A stretch of DNA of 64,000 nucleotides from Stichopus chloronotus (Eukaryota > Echinodermata > Holothuroidea > Aspidochirotida > Stichopodidae). The notes under the pieces were generated by a model, which saw only the letters and a program-made list of their open reading frames with translations, ran no database searches and was not told the DNA's origin. Positions 51,801 through 64,000 of this stretch are shown here, piece by piece. The DNA lies in NCBI GenBank assembly GCA_021234535.1, contig CM037843.1:6590820-6654819 (forward strand), in the 5' to 3' direction. Both the position numbers and the translations under genes were made by a program. Every line of letters begins with the position of its first letter. Within the stretch, counting starts at the first letter, position 1.

Positions 51801-52469
51801 GCGTCTGAGTGGCACGAAGTGCTATTCGCCATCACAAAATGTGCTTTGATGACATGATATGCACTGTTAATAGAGTCAAATTTTGTGCCTGATCAAACTA
51901 TTTCATGCAGAGTTCTGAAAGGTTTGCCCGTTTTTTCGCTTTTACTTCTTTTTTCCGCTCTTTTTCTATGTCATTTTTATTCCCCGTGACAGCTGAGCTT
52001 GAGCTCTGCTGTTTAAACTTTGTGACTCCCAACCTTTAAGATTCGTAGACCTGAATCGAGGTAAGATTACGGTCGAATGATGAGTGTCCTATACAATGGC
52101 TTTTATATTTATGTGTGATATTCTTTCACAATGAAGAAATAATTTGATTCATTTGATTCAATTTGATTAATAATGAACATAGATGGGATAAGTGATGTGC
52201 CTTTCAGAGCAGCAGTGATAAATTTACCACCAAATTTAATCAAATTGTACAATTTTATTTACCATTTTGTTGGATCAGTGTTACATATTTGTGTCAATGA
52301 CTGACTTCCTATCAGTTTTTTATCATTGATTCCTTTCAAGAAGCCAAAGAAAAACAAGGTTGGCAATTCCAACGAGTTCAATACCCTGGAATCCATTAAT
52401 TGCCATTAAATCACCCACTGGCATGTGTCAATGTACAGTACATGTACATCGACGTATGTATCTTTTTTG

Positions 52470-52790
52470 GAATGATAAGTCCCCCCTTACTTTGCACCCT
52501 TATGCACTTCCTTCCTACATACTTTGCAATATGCCCATCACCCTGCACTCTTACCCTGTTGTTCCCCACATGCTTTGAATGTGGTATACCTCCCTACCTT
52601 GTGCTCTTACCATTTTTCTCCCTATGCACATTCCCACATGAATCTAAACTGGAGTTTACCCTGTTCATCACCACATATTTTACGATATACCCACCCCCTG
52701 CATTCTTACCCTATCCTTCCACATACTGTACCATGTGGGTACCATCCTGTACTCTTACCCTCTTCCTCCCTCGTTCTATTTAGCTTACCA
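52470..52790. repeat. Degenerate pyrimidine-rich repeat (CTCTTACCCT...)
   Basis: About 300 bp in which ACTCTTACCCT, TTCCCACAT and ACATACT-type words alternate with irregular spacing near 45-60 bp. Three overlapping forward frames stay open only because of composition. Confidence 0.55.
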
Positions 52791-55700
52791 TATGGTTTCT
52801 TGGCTTTTGCCTTCTTGTGTCATCATACTGCATTGACAGATGTTCCCTGCAGTAACAATTACTTGTCAAAACCTGTTTTAATAACAAACCTCCTAAAAGT
52901 GTGAATCCCATATCCGAGTGTTCAGGGATGCCATCTGCTTGAAAGCACTTTGCCTTTATTATTTTTGGAGAAGACGGTGACAAACATTTCTGGGATTTGG
53001 TGAGATGGAATAGGGGATGGGAATTCATCATCTGGCAACCGTTTTGCATCATTGGTTCAGAGGCTGCAAGAGGAACGTGATCCACCGTCATTGGAAAATT
53101 AGTTCACTACTTCAGACACATGATAGACGTTTGCCGTTACCCACTTTAAAAATAAATAGCATATTAATGATTAAACAAAAGACCTGGAATCAGGTGCTGT
53201 GCTGTTAGTACCCAGTTGCTAAGGGCCAACCTAGCATGTCCACAACATCACCAGAAATGGGTGCAAAAATCTTACAAATCTACAAATTTCTTCCTCGAGT
53301 TGCTCAGATTTAAACTGGGGTAGTCCTAGGTAGGGGCCATACCCTGTAAAGTTATCGTGGCATGCAGTATTGCACATGTAGGTAAAACACCCTATTTCAG
53401 TATCATCTCGCTATCCTGTAGATGACAGATAAAAGGTGAGATTTTTATTCCAGAACAACAGCCTGTCATGATCCAGGCGTGTGATCAGTAAGAGTGTTCT
53501 TTGATGGAATTATGGCAAATGTCCTGCAAATGATTTGTCATTTTAATTAAAATCTACTTGTGTTTTTTGCCAATATCAAGATTATGCAATTGAACTGTTT
53601 TGGGTTTTTTTTTTTTTTTCTGCCCTGTCAATGTATATGTATGCATTGAACAGAAATCTTCATCAAATTTCAATTGATTTTAACATTGTCTTCCAACGAG
53701 AAATGGAAACTTTACATCATGACGAAAAAGGAGTGATTTATGTGCGATTTGCATGTATCGCATCTAGGTTTATTACTGTAGCCAGATACATTTGTAGAAT
53801 TTCACATGTTCAACTTAAACTCACAAACCCTTCAGTTTTGCAACTCAAGTCATCTGGATGCAGTTTTACCAGAAGATTCTGAAAATTCAAAGCATTTCAT
53901 GGAGAGTGTCAACTACGACCACCAGATAATCTTTTATAGGACTGTATCCCTGCAGAGGCCTGCTGTTTTACAGGACTATCCTCTTTATATATAATACTGT
54001 CAGACCATTTCTCTTTGTATAAAATTTTGTCAGTATTCAAATATATCATTTGGAACTACATTCATGATACGATGTAAGAAGGTAAATTCTTTTCTTCATT
54101 TAAATGAGTTTCTGGTGTCACAGTGTAACGTAGTTCATGTATAGAGCAGTATGTTGCATGATTGCATTTGGATGATGATTTCCTTGTATGTTCATGTTGT
54201 CTGAAGTTTAATTTCTTAACTACCAGATAAGCATGCTTGTAAGCTTTACAACGTGACTTAGAATTTGAAATTTGGTTCAGACTGTATCAGTCAATAGCAA
54301 ATGAACTCATGGTAAAGTTTGATCCATTCATAAATGTTTATCCATTCATATATGATGTAGTTTCTTTTGAAATATATCCAAAATCAAATGATTGAAATTA
54401 TAAATTTATCTTCCATAGTGAGGGAAGTTTCACAAGACTTACATGATAGAAACTTCACTGTTTGAAGGTCAGTTGTACGAGTTTTGTCTATACGCTGTAA
54501 AAGTTTGCTACAGATTTCAAAGATACATTTTTGTGAGACCTTGCTTCACTGTGACTGTGGGGTTAAAGGTCTACATGAATGAACCCTATGAAAAGTAGTT
54601 TAGACCTTGCACTATTTTTGGTCTAGTGAAAACATTTTCCCTTCTTATTTCTTAGCAAACAATGTCTGTGGTTACCTGTAAATTCCTGTTATGTCACTCC
54701 GCCTATGGCACTTACATAGCCAATATGTCCATGTGTGTTGTCAGAGAAGTAATAGCCAGCTGAAATATGAAGTGAACCACTGGACTGCAAAATGAGCGCA
54801 GTATAAAGGTACAAGATTCAACATTCACAAATAAGTGTCAAATCTTTATTGCTTCAATTTTCCTTTGCTGTCACAGTGTTGAAAATTCCTAATTTAGGGC
54901 TTTCTAGATACTCCATTTAAATATTCTGTAATCCAAACATGGTCCTAGCTGTCGTCCATGTGAAATCAACCTGACACCAATTATTTCCATTCTACCAATT
55001 GATGCCTGAAATATATTGCTTTTTTCCCCTATCTTTCTACTTTTGAAAACATTAAAAAGCAATTTTGTGCACTTGTTGAAAGAACCCAGGGCTTTTTGAA
55101 GGATTATATTTCTCATACATTTACTTAAGGTTTTTCTTTCTTTTTTGTTTGCAAACCTCTTTTCACTTACTCTTGTCCCTGTCATATTGCCCTCCCTCTC
55201 TGACCCATCCTACTGTTCCTCCTTCCTCTCTTGCTCAATTTCCCCCTCTCTTACCTGTCATTTCCCCTCACCCTCTTCTACTCCCTCGCCCATTCCTCAC
55301 CTCTTATCTTACTCCGTCCCCACAAGAAAAGACAAAGGTATGCAAACACAGTCATCCTTTTGAAATAATCCATGTGCAATGTACTTGATTCCATATCATT
55401 ATTTAAATAGTATTTGTAAGTTAGAATCTCGCAGTAACTTTCCTAGACTGGTATTAGCTTTTTTTTTTTTTTTCATTCTTTCAGATCATATTATTTTCTG
55501 TTTATTCTCAAAAAGCCTTAAGTGTTGCCATGTAAATATGCCAGAGGTGTTAGGTTTTCTGGTCACATTCTCTCTGATTGTCTGGCACAAAGTTGTCAGG
55601 TCAAAGTTCAACATCCTCCTGACTGTCACAGTGAGAGTCAGGTTATGTAATCAAGACAACTGGCTCACTTGTTTGGCCTTTGTTTGAAAATGCTGTAGGA

Positions 55701-56204
55701 AAAATGTTCAGTGAGTTGATTGCAGCTGCTGGGACAGTAAATTTAAAATAAGTTAAAATAAGTTTTTACATCAATTCAGTTTCAGTCAGTTTACTAAAAA
55801 GTTGGTCCAATATGGATGACCTTGATGAAGCCGTATGCCTAAGCATCACCCAGATGAGTTGCGTTTCTGTAGACAAGGTCAATTCAAGGCTCTGTTACTT
55901 AAAAGAATCTAAAATTAATACCTTGGATGTAAAAATAGTTTTACTATGACGACTAGTTAAAAGAGTAGTTAAAGATTCAATATAAAGAGTCATGGTGTAA
56001 TAGGGGATGGAAAAGGCCAAATGCCTGTGACTGTTGCAGCTTTTTGAGTGAATGCATGGCTTTGCTTGGTTTTTAACAAGCATTTAATGTAAGAAAATAT
56101 TTGACTTGCCTCCTTTATTGCTTGGACTTCTTCACATTAGTTCACCAAGTATGAAGGAAAAACTAAAAGTACCACCAGTACTTCAGTTTACATTGATGTT
56201 GTAT

Positions 56205-56780
56205 TTATGATGTTTAATGATGCATTCTCTATGTGTGAATGATGTTGAGTGAAGCATTCTCCACATGTTGATTGTTGCATTCTACCTCTGTAGAAGTTGA
56301 ATAATATTTTCCCAGTGTTGACGATGTTGAATGCTGCCTTCTCCATGTGTTGCTAGTGTTGAATTGCGCATCCTCCACGTGTTCATGATGTTGAATGATG
56401 TACCGAGTAATGATGTTACCTCTGTCATGTACCTGCATGATGTTAGGTTTCCATGTGAATGTTGATTGCTGCATTCTTGATGTGTTGATAGTGCTGAATT
56501 ATGCATCCTCCACGTGTTGATGATGTTGAATGATGTACGGAGTAGTGATATTACCTCCATGATGTTAGGTTTCCATGTGATGAGACTGTTGAATGATACA
56601 TTCTCTATACGTTGAAGTTGAAATGATATAATCATACTGTGTTGATGATGTTGATTGATGCATTCTCCATGTGTTAATGATGTTGAATGATGCATTCATC
56701 TTGTTTTGCATGATACATTCTCCTGTTTTGAAGCTGAATTAACATTTTCACTGAGTTGATGATGTTGAATGATCAATTCT
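56205..56780. repeat. Minisatellite with GATGTTGAATGATGCATTC units
   Basis: About 570 bp of irregular tandem copies, core unit GATGTTGAATGATGCATTCT plus a CCATGTGTT-type spacer, with larger duplicated blocks (a segment near 56,390-56,500 is repeated near 56,510-56,600). Minus-strand open frames rich in His, Ser and Thr come from the repeat. Confidence 0.85.
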
Positions 56781-57298
56781 AATCCTCATTGTCTCAAAAG
56801 GTCACACTCAATGATCCTTTGTGGATGTAAAGCAGATGAACCACAAGTCTCATAGTTGTGATTGTATCCCTTGTTCTGCCTGTACTCTATGAAGTTGTCA
56901 GTGGAAGAGATAAGCTTGTTATTTAACTGTTACCAGATTCACATTCATAAAGATAATCCGCCTTTTAACATTTACAGTGTCTTCAAGTGTAGTTACACTT
57001 AGTGCTTAAAAGCATTTTGGCTTAGTACCCTCTGTAGCGTGACGCTATAAGCTGTTCCCAGTATACAGTCCACAGAGGTTGAATTTATGTGGCTTACATT
57101 TTACAGCTATTTCATGTTGCCTGTGATACACCATACCAAGCAGAATTGCCATAATAACGCCGGTACTATTTCTTTTTAATATAATTCATAATAATTGTCT
57201 GTAATATTTAGAGCTGTTTTCCGCAATATGTATATAAGAGCAACTGTAGAGTCGGCTCAGCATGACGTTGCGAGCTTTAAATGCAGCTGTGTTGAGAA

Positions 57299-57304
57299 AA
57301 TAAA
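57299..57304 (+). terminator. Candidate distal polyadenylation signal at the domain edge
   Basis: AATAAA close to where CpG frequency returns to normal (several CpG between 57,035 and 57,275). Its position suggests, but does not prove, that transcription from EGLN extends to about here. Confidence 0.25.
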
Positions 57305-57724
57305 GAAATATAAATGAAAATATTACAGTTGTTTTGCCTGTATGTGGTTTGGAGTCTCTGCCAAAAGTGAGAGGAATCGGTTTTAGACCAGTTGAGCTCA
57401 ACTACCTGAAAAAAGACAGTGTATGTACAATATCTCCATAACTGAAGTTATCTCAAATTGAAACTCAATTTCAAGGTAGTTACTTCTTATATGTTTCTTT
57501 GAGGTCAAAGGTTATATGGGGTCAACAATCATTTCCCAGATAGCGTGTGCACGGAAATACCAGAAGGATAAGATTGTCTAATCGAAGTCTTTCTTTTTAA
57601 ATCAACACGAGAGGTTGTTCATGGACAGAATATGCATGTCATTCAGTGAACAATAATGACAGTAACCAGTTGGAAAAAGAACGGAACAGCATAAAAAGTA
57701 AAAAGGCAGAAATCACATTTGAAA

Positions 57725-58095
57725 ATTAAGGGTTCTTATTACAAGCAGGCTTCATTATGAATATGCAACGGTACAGGTTTCATTGGAGTAAAATTAAAAA
57801 GCAATACTTAAGACATCGCTCCCTGACTGGAATTCATGTTATTTAATGAAACGAATCCCTGTCTTGACAAATAAATTACAAACTGATCACAAAATTGATC
57901 AGCCGTTTCGACGATCTAAATATTCATTAGTAGTGTGATTCCATTTGATTAGTTCAAATACACCAACAATTCAGTTGAATGAAAAATGTAACCACTTACA
58001 TTACGCGTAGTTTACTTCTTTTTTTTCGTCGTTACGTTAAAAGAAGTTGAAATCATATGGCAAACTTTGCCACATAAAACCTACTTATTTTCCCA
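57725..58095 (-). repeat. Dispersed repeat family D, copy 4 (reverse orientation)
   Basis: The reverse complement shows the family landmarks: TTTGCCATATGATTTCAA, AGTGGTTACATTTTTC, ATGAATATTTAG, AACGGCTGATC, and the end ACCTGTACCGTTGCATATTC. The end motif keeps CpG (TACCG) where copies 1 and 3 have TACTG. Confidence 0.6.
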
Positions 58096-58254
58096 AATTA
58101 TCCGTATGGTGCATTTGAAAGGCGTACTAAACTTTTGGAGGAAATTAATTGGAACAACCCTTATACGGTTCCCGTAAATGTCTAACAGGGCACAGTGAAA
58201 AAGTCTCATTACATCACTAAAGGCACTTTTTTATCACAAGGGGTACCAATAGGT

Positions 58255-61200
58255 ATAAAGCTTCAACCCTGTTAGCAGGAAGTCAAGTTTGAAATCCTCT
58301 TACACAATATCAAAAACATTGAGCATTGTCTACCTTTTTATGAAGGAAATTTCGTATAAGTAGCCATTGGAACCAAACAGGTGATCCTGAACAGAAAAAA
58401 ATTATTTTGTTGTCGCTTATCTTGGAATACCCTGTCCATTGTGATGTAGTAAAAGCCGATCTGATATTCCCTAAGTTGTCCTTTGAAAATGACATGTTAA
58501 TACATTGGCCATATTGTAAAATAGCAAAACGTAAAAAAAAATTAAATAGGTGAATGCTATATCGCACGAGGTCACTAGAAAGAGCCAGAAAAAATAACTT
58601 CAGTATGCATGTAGTTAATTAGAAGACACCGTAGGAAATACGCTCGGTTGCAGCTCTGTGAAACGGCTGTACCGAGACCGAGATTTGCTGTTTATTGGAC
58701 CTAATGTTATAACTCGTAATTGGTCTTGAACGGAGGGTCCTACCGTGAAAATATGCCAGAAATAGCGGCTGTAATTTCTCATTCAGATGGATTGGTATGT
58801 AATCAATATCTATCTCATTCCTCGTAAGGGTATTCTATGAATGTAGATATTGCAAAAATTTACCTGAATGTTTCGTTATTTTAGATGACAAACGTACAAA
58901 TTTCGGCCTAAAAACGATGTGTCTACGGATACATTTGGTATCCATCAAGTATTCAGTTGTTACGATCAGTGCCTGTCTTGTTACTATCACTACGAACTTT
59001 GGGCAAAGACTTTATTACTCTCTTTAAGGTTTCCTTGAGGACTTCTCAAAAGCTGTTATAAAAATGATACATTTCAAGGTCGAATTGATGATTATTTGAT
59101 AGGCCTAATGCGTAGAGAAATAATTTTGTGCAACTTGTTCAATGAGAGGTTTTTTCAAGTATGATTCTAGTGGTCGATACTTAAATGTTTATCTGCAAAT
59201 TAGAGAGACTGCTGTTATTTCATAAACTTGGTTTATTCAGTTGGAAAACATCAGTCACAATGGGCACCGAATGGTAGTAGGTTCCAAGCCTGTTAGCAAG
59301 AAGTTAACTTTGAAAGCCTCTTACACAATATCACAAACATTGAGCATTAACTACCTATTTGTGAGGCAAACTTCATAAATAGGTAGCCATTGGCAACAAA
59401 CAGGTAATCCCATATGGTCACATTGTTTAACTTTTACAGCATAGGATACAATCAACATTGATCAGTGCAGAAGTCAAGCCTTCCGTGAACCGTTGCCTTA
59501 CAACATACAGTATGCCTAAATTTACGGAAGTATTATTTTGTCCCCTTCATTATGCTTCCTTCTACTCTTCTATCACCTTTGTCAATTGCAAATTATGTTT
59601 AAAATCGATTTGATTTATTAATATAGCAAATAATTTCATCATAAACATCAGTGCAAGTAGTTAAAGCCAAGGGCAGTTGGTGTTCAAAAGCACACGGTAC
59701 CTTTTAACACCAGCTATTTTATATTCCGTAAGTTGTCCATTGAAAGTCACATTTTTAATACGTCGGTCTTTATTAACGATAGCAAAATGTAACAAGACAG
59801 AAATCATGAATTCAGAGTCAGTAAAAAGAATTAAACAGTACACCTTCTGAATGTAGAGGTCCAATAGAAGATACCGTAGAAAATACGTTTTGTCACAGCT
59901 CCTTGAAAAGGGCGTTTTGGAGTGCAAATTACCGTTTACTGGACCTAATGTTATATCTCTGTATTAGCCTTGAACAGAGGTCCTACCGCATAGTTCATGC
60001 TAGAAATCAAAACTAAAATATCTCGTTAACATCGATTGGTGCACAATCAATATTAATCTCATTCCTGGTTAGAGTATTCCCTTAACTTAGTTATTGCAAT
60101 AATTTATCTGAATATTTCGATATCGTGTATGACGAAAGTACAAATTTCGCCCGAAACACGATGTCCCTACGGAGGCCTTTTGTATCCATCAAGTACGCAG
60201 TTATCACGATCAGTGTTTTTCATGTAACAACCAGTGAAAACCTTCGACAAGGACTCCATAACTCCCTTTTTAAGATAAAGCATTTAAAAAAAAAAAGCAG
60301 TGATCAAATAGCACCTTTTTAGTTTAGTTTTATGACATCAGAGGATATGTTGGAGATATTTTCATACTCGTTATCGATGAACAGTTAGGCATATTCAAAC
60401 ATTATTCTATAATTGTCGACACTAAAAATAATGGTTATTTACACATTGGAGAAAGTGTCATGATCTCAGTGGTTCTTCAAATGGATTTATTCTGTTTGAA
60501 AATATCAAAACATTGTAGAGAATGTAACAAAAAGAGTAACGAAGTTTGTTTGACGTGAAACATGAGTTGACTAGGTAAGCTATCATTTTGTCGGTTCTTT
60601 GTTAATTTGAACGTATGTTATCTTGATCAATCGGCAACAGGCTTATTTTAAAGATAGTGAGCCTCGGTTTTATATTCCAAAGTTATTCATCCTCAGTAAA
60701 CTCAATCATTGTAAATCCAGGCAAATATGTTTTATTGAGCAATATTCCCTCTCAACAAAACTGACATATAAGGAGTGTGGGAAGTGATTGGGGCCTGAAG
60801 ATTTTGATCTGAAATGTAAGATTAAGCATAACATTCAAGAGTCACTCATTAAATGTTTCTTATAGCAATTATTATTATGCTTTAACTTACTTGTATCTTG
60901 AAATGTGCCATACAATTAATGTCATCCTCCTCAATACAACCTATAAAAGTCAAGCCAAATGCTTTTTTTCAGCAACATTTATTCCCAACAAAAGCGACAG
61001 ATTGCAGGGGGTGGTATGGGAAGGGGGCTGGAGAGGGTTCTTTCTCGAAAGGAAATAGAAACGTAACTTTTTGCAGTCACCTATCAAAGGTCAGAAGAAT
61101 GTTTCTTTTGTCGTCATAGGATATTTTCAGAAAAAGATTATTTTGCTATTGCTTATCTTGGAATACTCTGTCCATTGTGATGTCGTAAAAGTTGATGTGA

Positions 61201-64000
61201 TGTTCTTTGAGTTGTCGTTTGAAAATGACATGTTAATACATCGGTGATATTGAAAGATAGCGAAAGATAATAAAATAAAATATGTAAATGCTATACAGCA
61301 CGACGGAGGCCACTAAAAAGAGTCAGAAAATAACTTCAGTATGCATGTTGTTCATTAGAAGACACCGTAGGAAATACACTCAGTTACAGCTCTGTGAAAC
61401 GGTTGTTCGGAGACCGAGATTTGCTGTTTATTGGACCTAATGTTATAACTCGTAATTGGTCTTGCACGGAGGGTCCTACCGTTAAAATATGCGAGAAATA
61501 TCCGCTGTGATTTCTCATTCAGATGGATTGGTATGTTATCAATATTTATCTCATTCCTCGTAAGGGTATTCTATGAATATAGATATTGCAAAAATTTATC
61601 TGAATGTTTCGTTATTTTAGATGACAAACGTACAAATTTCGGCCTAAAAACGATGTGTCTACGGATGAATTTGGTATCCATCAAGTATTCAGTTGTCACG
61701 ATCAATGTCTTTCTTGTAACTATCACTACGAACTTTGGGCAAAAACTTGATAACTCCTTTTAAGATTTCCTTGAGGACTTCTCAAAAGCTGTGATAACAA
61801 CGATGCATTATAAGGTCAAATTTATGACATTAGCTAATGCGTAGAAAAATATTTGTGTTGCTTTTTTAGTGTGAGGTTTTTCTTTTCAAGTATGGTTCTA
61901 GTGGTCGATACGTTAGTGTTTATTTGCAAAGTAGAGAGAGCAGAGGTCAAACCTTTGGTGAGTCATTGTCTTACAACATACAGTATGCCTAAATTTACGG
62001 AAGTATTATTTCGGTCCCTTAACTATGCTTGCTTCTACTCTTCTATCACATTTGTCAATTGCCAAATATGTTTAAACTCGATTTTATTTTTCAATATAGC
62101 AAATAATTCCATCACTAACGTTAGTCCAATTATTTAAGCCAAGGGCAGTTGGTCTTAATAGACACACGGTACCTTTTAACACCAGCTGATTTTATATTCC
62201 GTGACGCTAGTTTTCCTTTGGAAGTCACATTTTTAATACGTTGGTCATGTAAACCATAACAAAATTGTAACAAGACAAAATGCATGAATTCAAAATCAAT
62301 AAAAGGAGTTAAATATTACAACTTCAGGCTATAGTGGTCCTTTAGAAGATACCGTAGAAAATACGTTTTGTCACAGCTCTGTGAACAGGGCGTTTTGGAG
62401 TGCAAATTAACGTTTACTGGACCTAATGTTATATGTCTGTATTAGCCGTGAACAGAGGTCCTACCGCGAAGTTCATGCTAGAAATCTAAACTAAAATATC
62501 TCGTTAATATCGATTGGCGTACAGTCAATATTCATCTCATTCCTGATTAGAGTATTCTCTTAACTTAGTTATTGCAACAATTTATCTGAATATTTCGATA
62601 TCGTGTATGACGAAAGTACAAATTTCGCCCGAAACACGATGTCCCTACGGAGGCCTTTGGTATCCATCAAATATGCAGTTATCACGATCAGTGTTTTTCA
62701 TGTAACAACCAGTGAAAACCTTCGACAAGGACTGCATAACTCCTTTTTAAGATAAAGCATTTTCAATAAAAGCAGTGATCAAATAGCAAATTTTTAGTTC
62801 AGTTTTATGATGTCAGCGGATATGTTGAAGGAATTTTCATGCTCCTTTATCGATGACGAGTTAGGCCTATTCAAAAATGATTCTATAATTGTCAATACTT
62901 ACACTAATTCTTATTTACACATTGGAGAAAGTGTCATGATCTCAGAGGTTCTTCAAATGGATTTATTCTATTTGACAATATCAAAATATATTGTGGAGAC
63001 ATTTAACAAAAAGAGCAACGAAGTTTGTTTGAAGTGAAACATTAGTTGACTCGGTGGGCTATCATTTTGCCGGTTCTTTTTAATTTGAATGTAAGCTCTC
63101 TTAATCAATCTGCAACACGATTACTGAAAAGATAGTGAGCCTCGGTTTTATATTCCAAAGTTAATCATCCTCAAATAAAATCAGTCATTATAAATCCAGG
63201 CAAATATGTTTTATTGAGCAACAGTCACTGTCACGGTCAACAAAGCTGACATATAAGGAGTACGGGAAGTGATTGGGGCCGAACATTTTGATCTCCAATG
63301 TGAGATTAAGCATAACATTCTCCAGTCACACATCAAATGGTTCTTTTAGCAATTATTATTTTGCTATAACTTACAGGTATCTTGAAATGTGCCATCCAAA
63401 TAAGTTCATACTCATAAATACAACCTATCAAAATCGAGTCAAATCCTTCTTTTTTTTTGAACCACATTTATTCCCAACAAAAACGACAGAATTGTAGGGG
63501 GTGGTATGGGGGGGGGGGTGAAGAGGGTTCTTTCTCGAAAGGAAATAGAAACGTAACCTTTTGCAATCACCTATCAAAGGTCAGAAGAATGTTTCTTTTG
63601 TCGTCATAGGATATTTTCAGAAAATATTTATTTTGCTATTGGTTATCTTGGAATACCCTGTCCATTGTGAGGTCGTAAAAGTTGATCTGATATTTCCTAA
63701 GTTGTCGTTTGAAAATCAAATGTTAATAAATTGGTGATATTGGAAAATAACGAAACGTAAAAAAAATAAATAGGTGAATGGTATATATATATATATAACA
63801 CGACGGAGGCCACTAAAAAGAGTCAGAAAAAATAACTTCAGTATGCATGTAGTTCATTAGCAGACACCGTAGGAAATACGCTCGGTTGCAGCTCTGTGAA
63901 ACGGCTTTGAGGAGGCCGAGATTTGCTGTTTATTGGACCTAATGTTATAACTCGTAATTGGTCTTGAACGGGAGGTCCTACCGTTAAAATATGCGAGAAA
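58255..64000. repeat. Tandem array of ~2.5-kb higher-order repeats, runs off the window
   Basis: Landmarks recur at 58,391, 61,128 and 63,615 (CAGAAAA..TTATTTTG), at 59,504 and 61,978 (CAGTATGCCTAAATTTACGG) and at 60,774 and 63,258 (GGGAAGTGATTGGGGCC). The first unit is about 2.74 kb and the second about 2.49 kb; unit 1 carries ~250 bp more around 59,220-59,500. Each unit has two related halves, A and B: the word GGACCTAATGTTAT occurs at 58,697 (A), 59,940 (B), 61,433 (A), 62,416 (B) and 63,937 (A). Successive A copies are about 93% identical over 145 bp compared by eye. No conserved coding frame was found. The array is incomplete at the right edge. Confidence 0.85.

Larger units (their letters stand above)
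48521..56204. other. EGLN downstream region, CpG-poor, no gene recognised
   Basis: No exon or domain recognised on either strand. CpG stays depleted (8 in 54,001-55,000 by hand count), as in the introns. Inside are a 10-bp AT repeat (TAATATATAA)x3 at 51,284-51,310, a pyrimidine-rich degenerate repeat at 52,470-52,790 and another pyrimidine-rich stretch at 55,165-55,325. The proline- and cysteine-rich open frames there are low-complexity artefacts. Confidence 0.45.

Noticed and set aside
52400..52904. Two overlapping ~126-codon frames rich in Pro, Cys and Leu
   Set aside because: They come from a pyrimidine-rich repeat and are open in several frames at once.
56229..56695. Minus-strand frames of 81 and 137 codons with repeated STNTWR-like peptides
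   Set aside because: They lie entirely in the GATGTTGAATGATG minisatellite.
58896..62760. Similar 47-codon open frames in each A and B repeat half of the right-hand array
   Set aside because: The A and B versions align without gaps in frame, but differences fall about equally on codon positions 1, 2 and 3 (13, 11 and 9 by hand count), so there is no sign of protein selection. A neighbouring longer frame in one unit is frameshifted in the other.

Overview
This is a stretch of an animal nuclear genome: AT-rich (about 38% GC by eye), repeat-dense and gene-poor, with spliced genes using GT-AG introns. Two genes can be supported. The first is an intronless, divergent Ras-family small GTPase (14,450-15,055, +). 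The second is a four-exon MYND-type HIF prolyl 4-hydroxylase of the EGLN/PHD family (22,709-48,149, +), which fills the middle of the window. A single MYND-bearing PHD, strongly patchy CpG depletion and the transposon mix suggest an invertebrate, perhaps a marine deuterostome such as an echinoderm. The species assignment is inference and weak.

Layout. 1-22.4 kb is ordinary CpG-rich intergenic DNA carrying a 129-bp MITE-like hairpin, two minisatellites, two copies of a dispersed repeat, many long poly-C/poly-G runs and the GTPase gene. 22.4-22.7 kb is the putative EGLN promoter, with four ACGTG cores of the HIF response element type. 22.7-48.15 kb is the EGLN gene. Intron 1 (19.2 kb) is crowded with mobile DNA: a 155-bp repeat block with DR1 nuclear-receptor motifs, a block of ~145-bp repeats, a decayed tyrosine-recombinase (DIRS-like) retroelement cut by a hAT-type element with a clean 8-bp target duplication, a 240-bp repeat block, a TTAA-flanked MITE, a polypurine tract and one nearly complete Helentron/HINE-like element. 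48.15-57.3 kb has the putative EGLN 3' UTR and downstream DNA with minisatellites. 57.3-64 kb is CpG-rich again and ends in a tandem array of ~2.5-kb higher-order repeats that runs off the window.

The most informative large-scale signal is a CpG-poor domain covering about 24-57 kb. It starts inside EGLN exon 1 and ends near a candidate distal polyadenylation signal. It looks like the mutational footprint of germ-line gene-body methylation over one transcription unit, with TACTGTA/TACAGTA words as probable decay products of TACCGTA/TACGGTA.

I found no new multi-gene system, no CRISPR array, no rRNA and no confident tRNA. The noteworthy items are the CpG domain, the GTPase lacking the catalytic glutamine, the putative HIF feedback sites on the HIF hydroxylase gene, and several repeat families.
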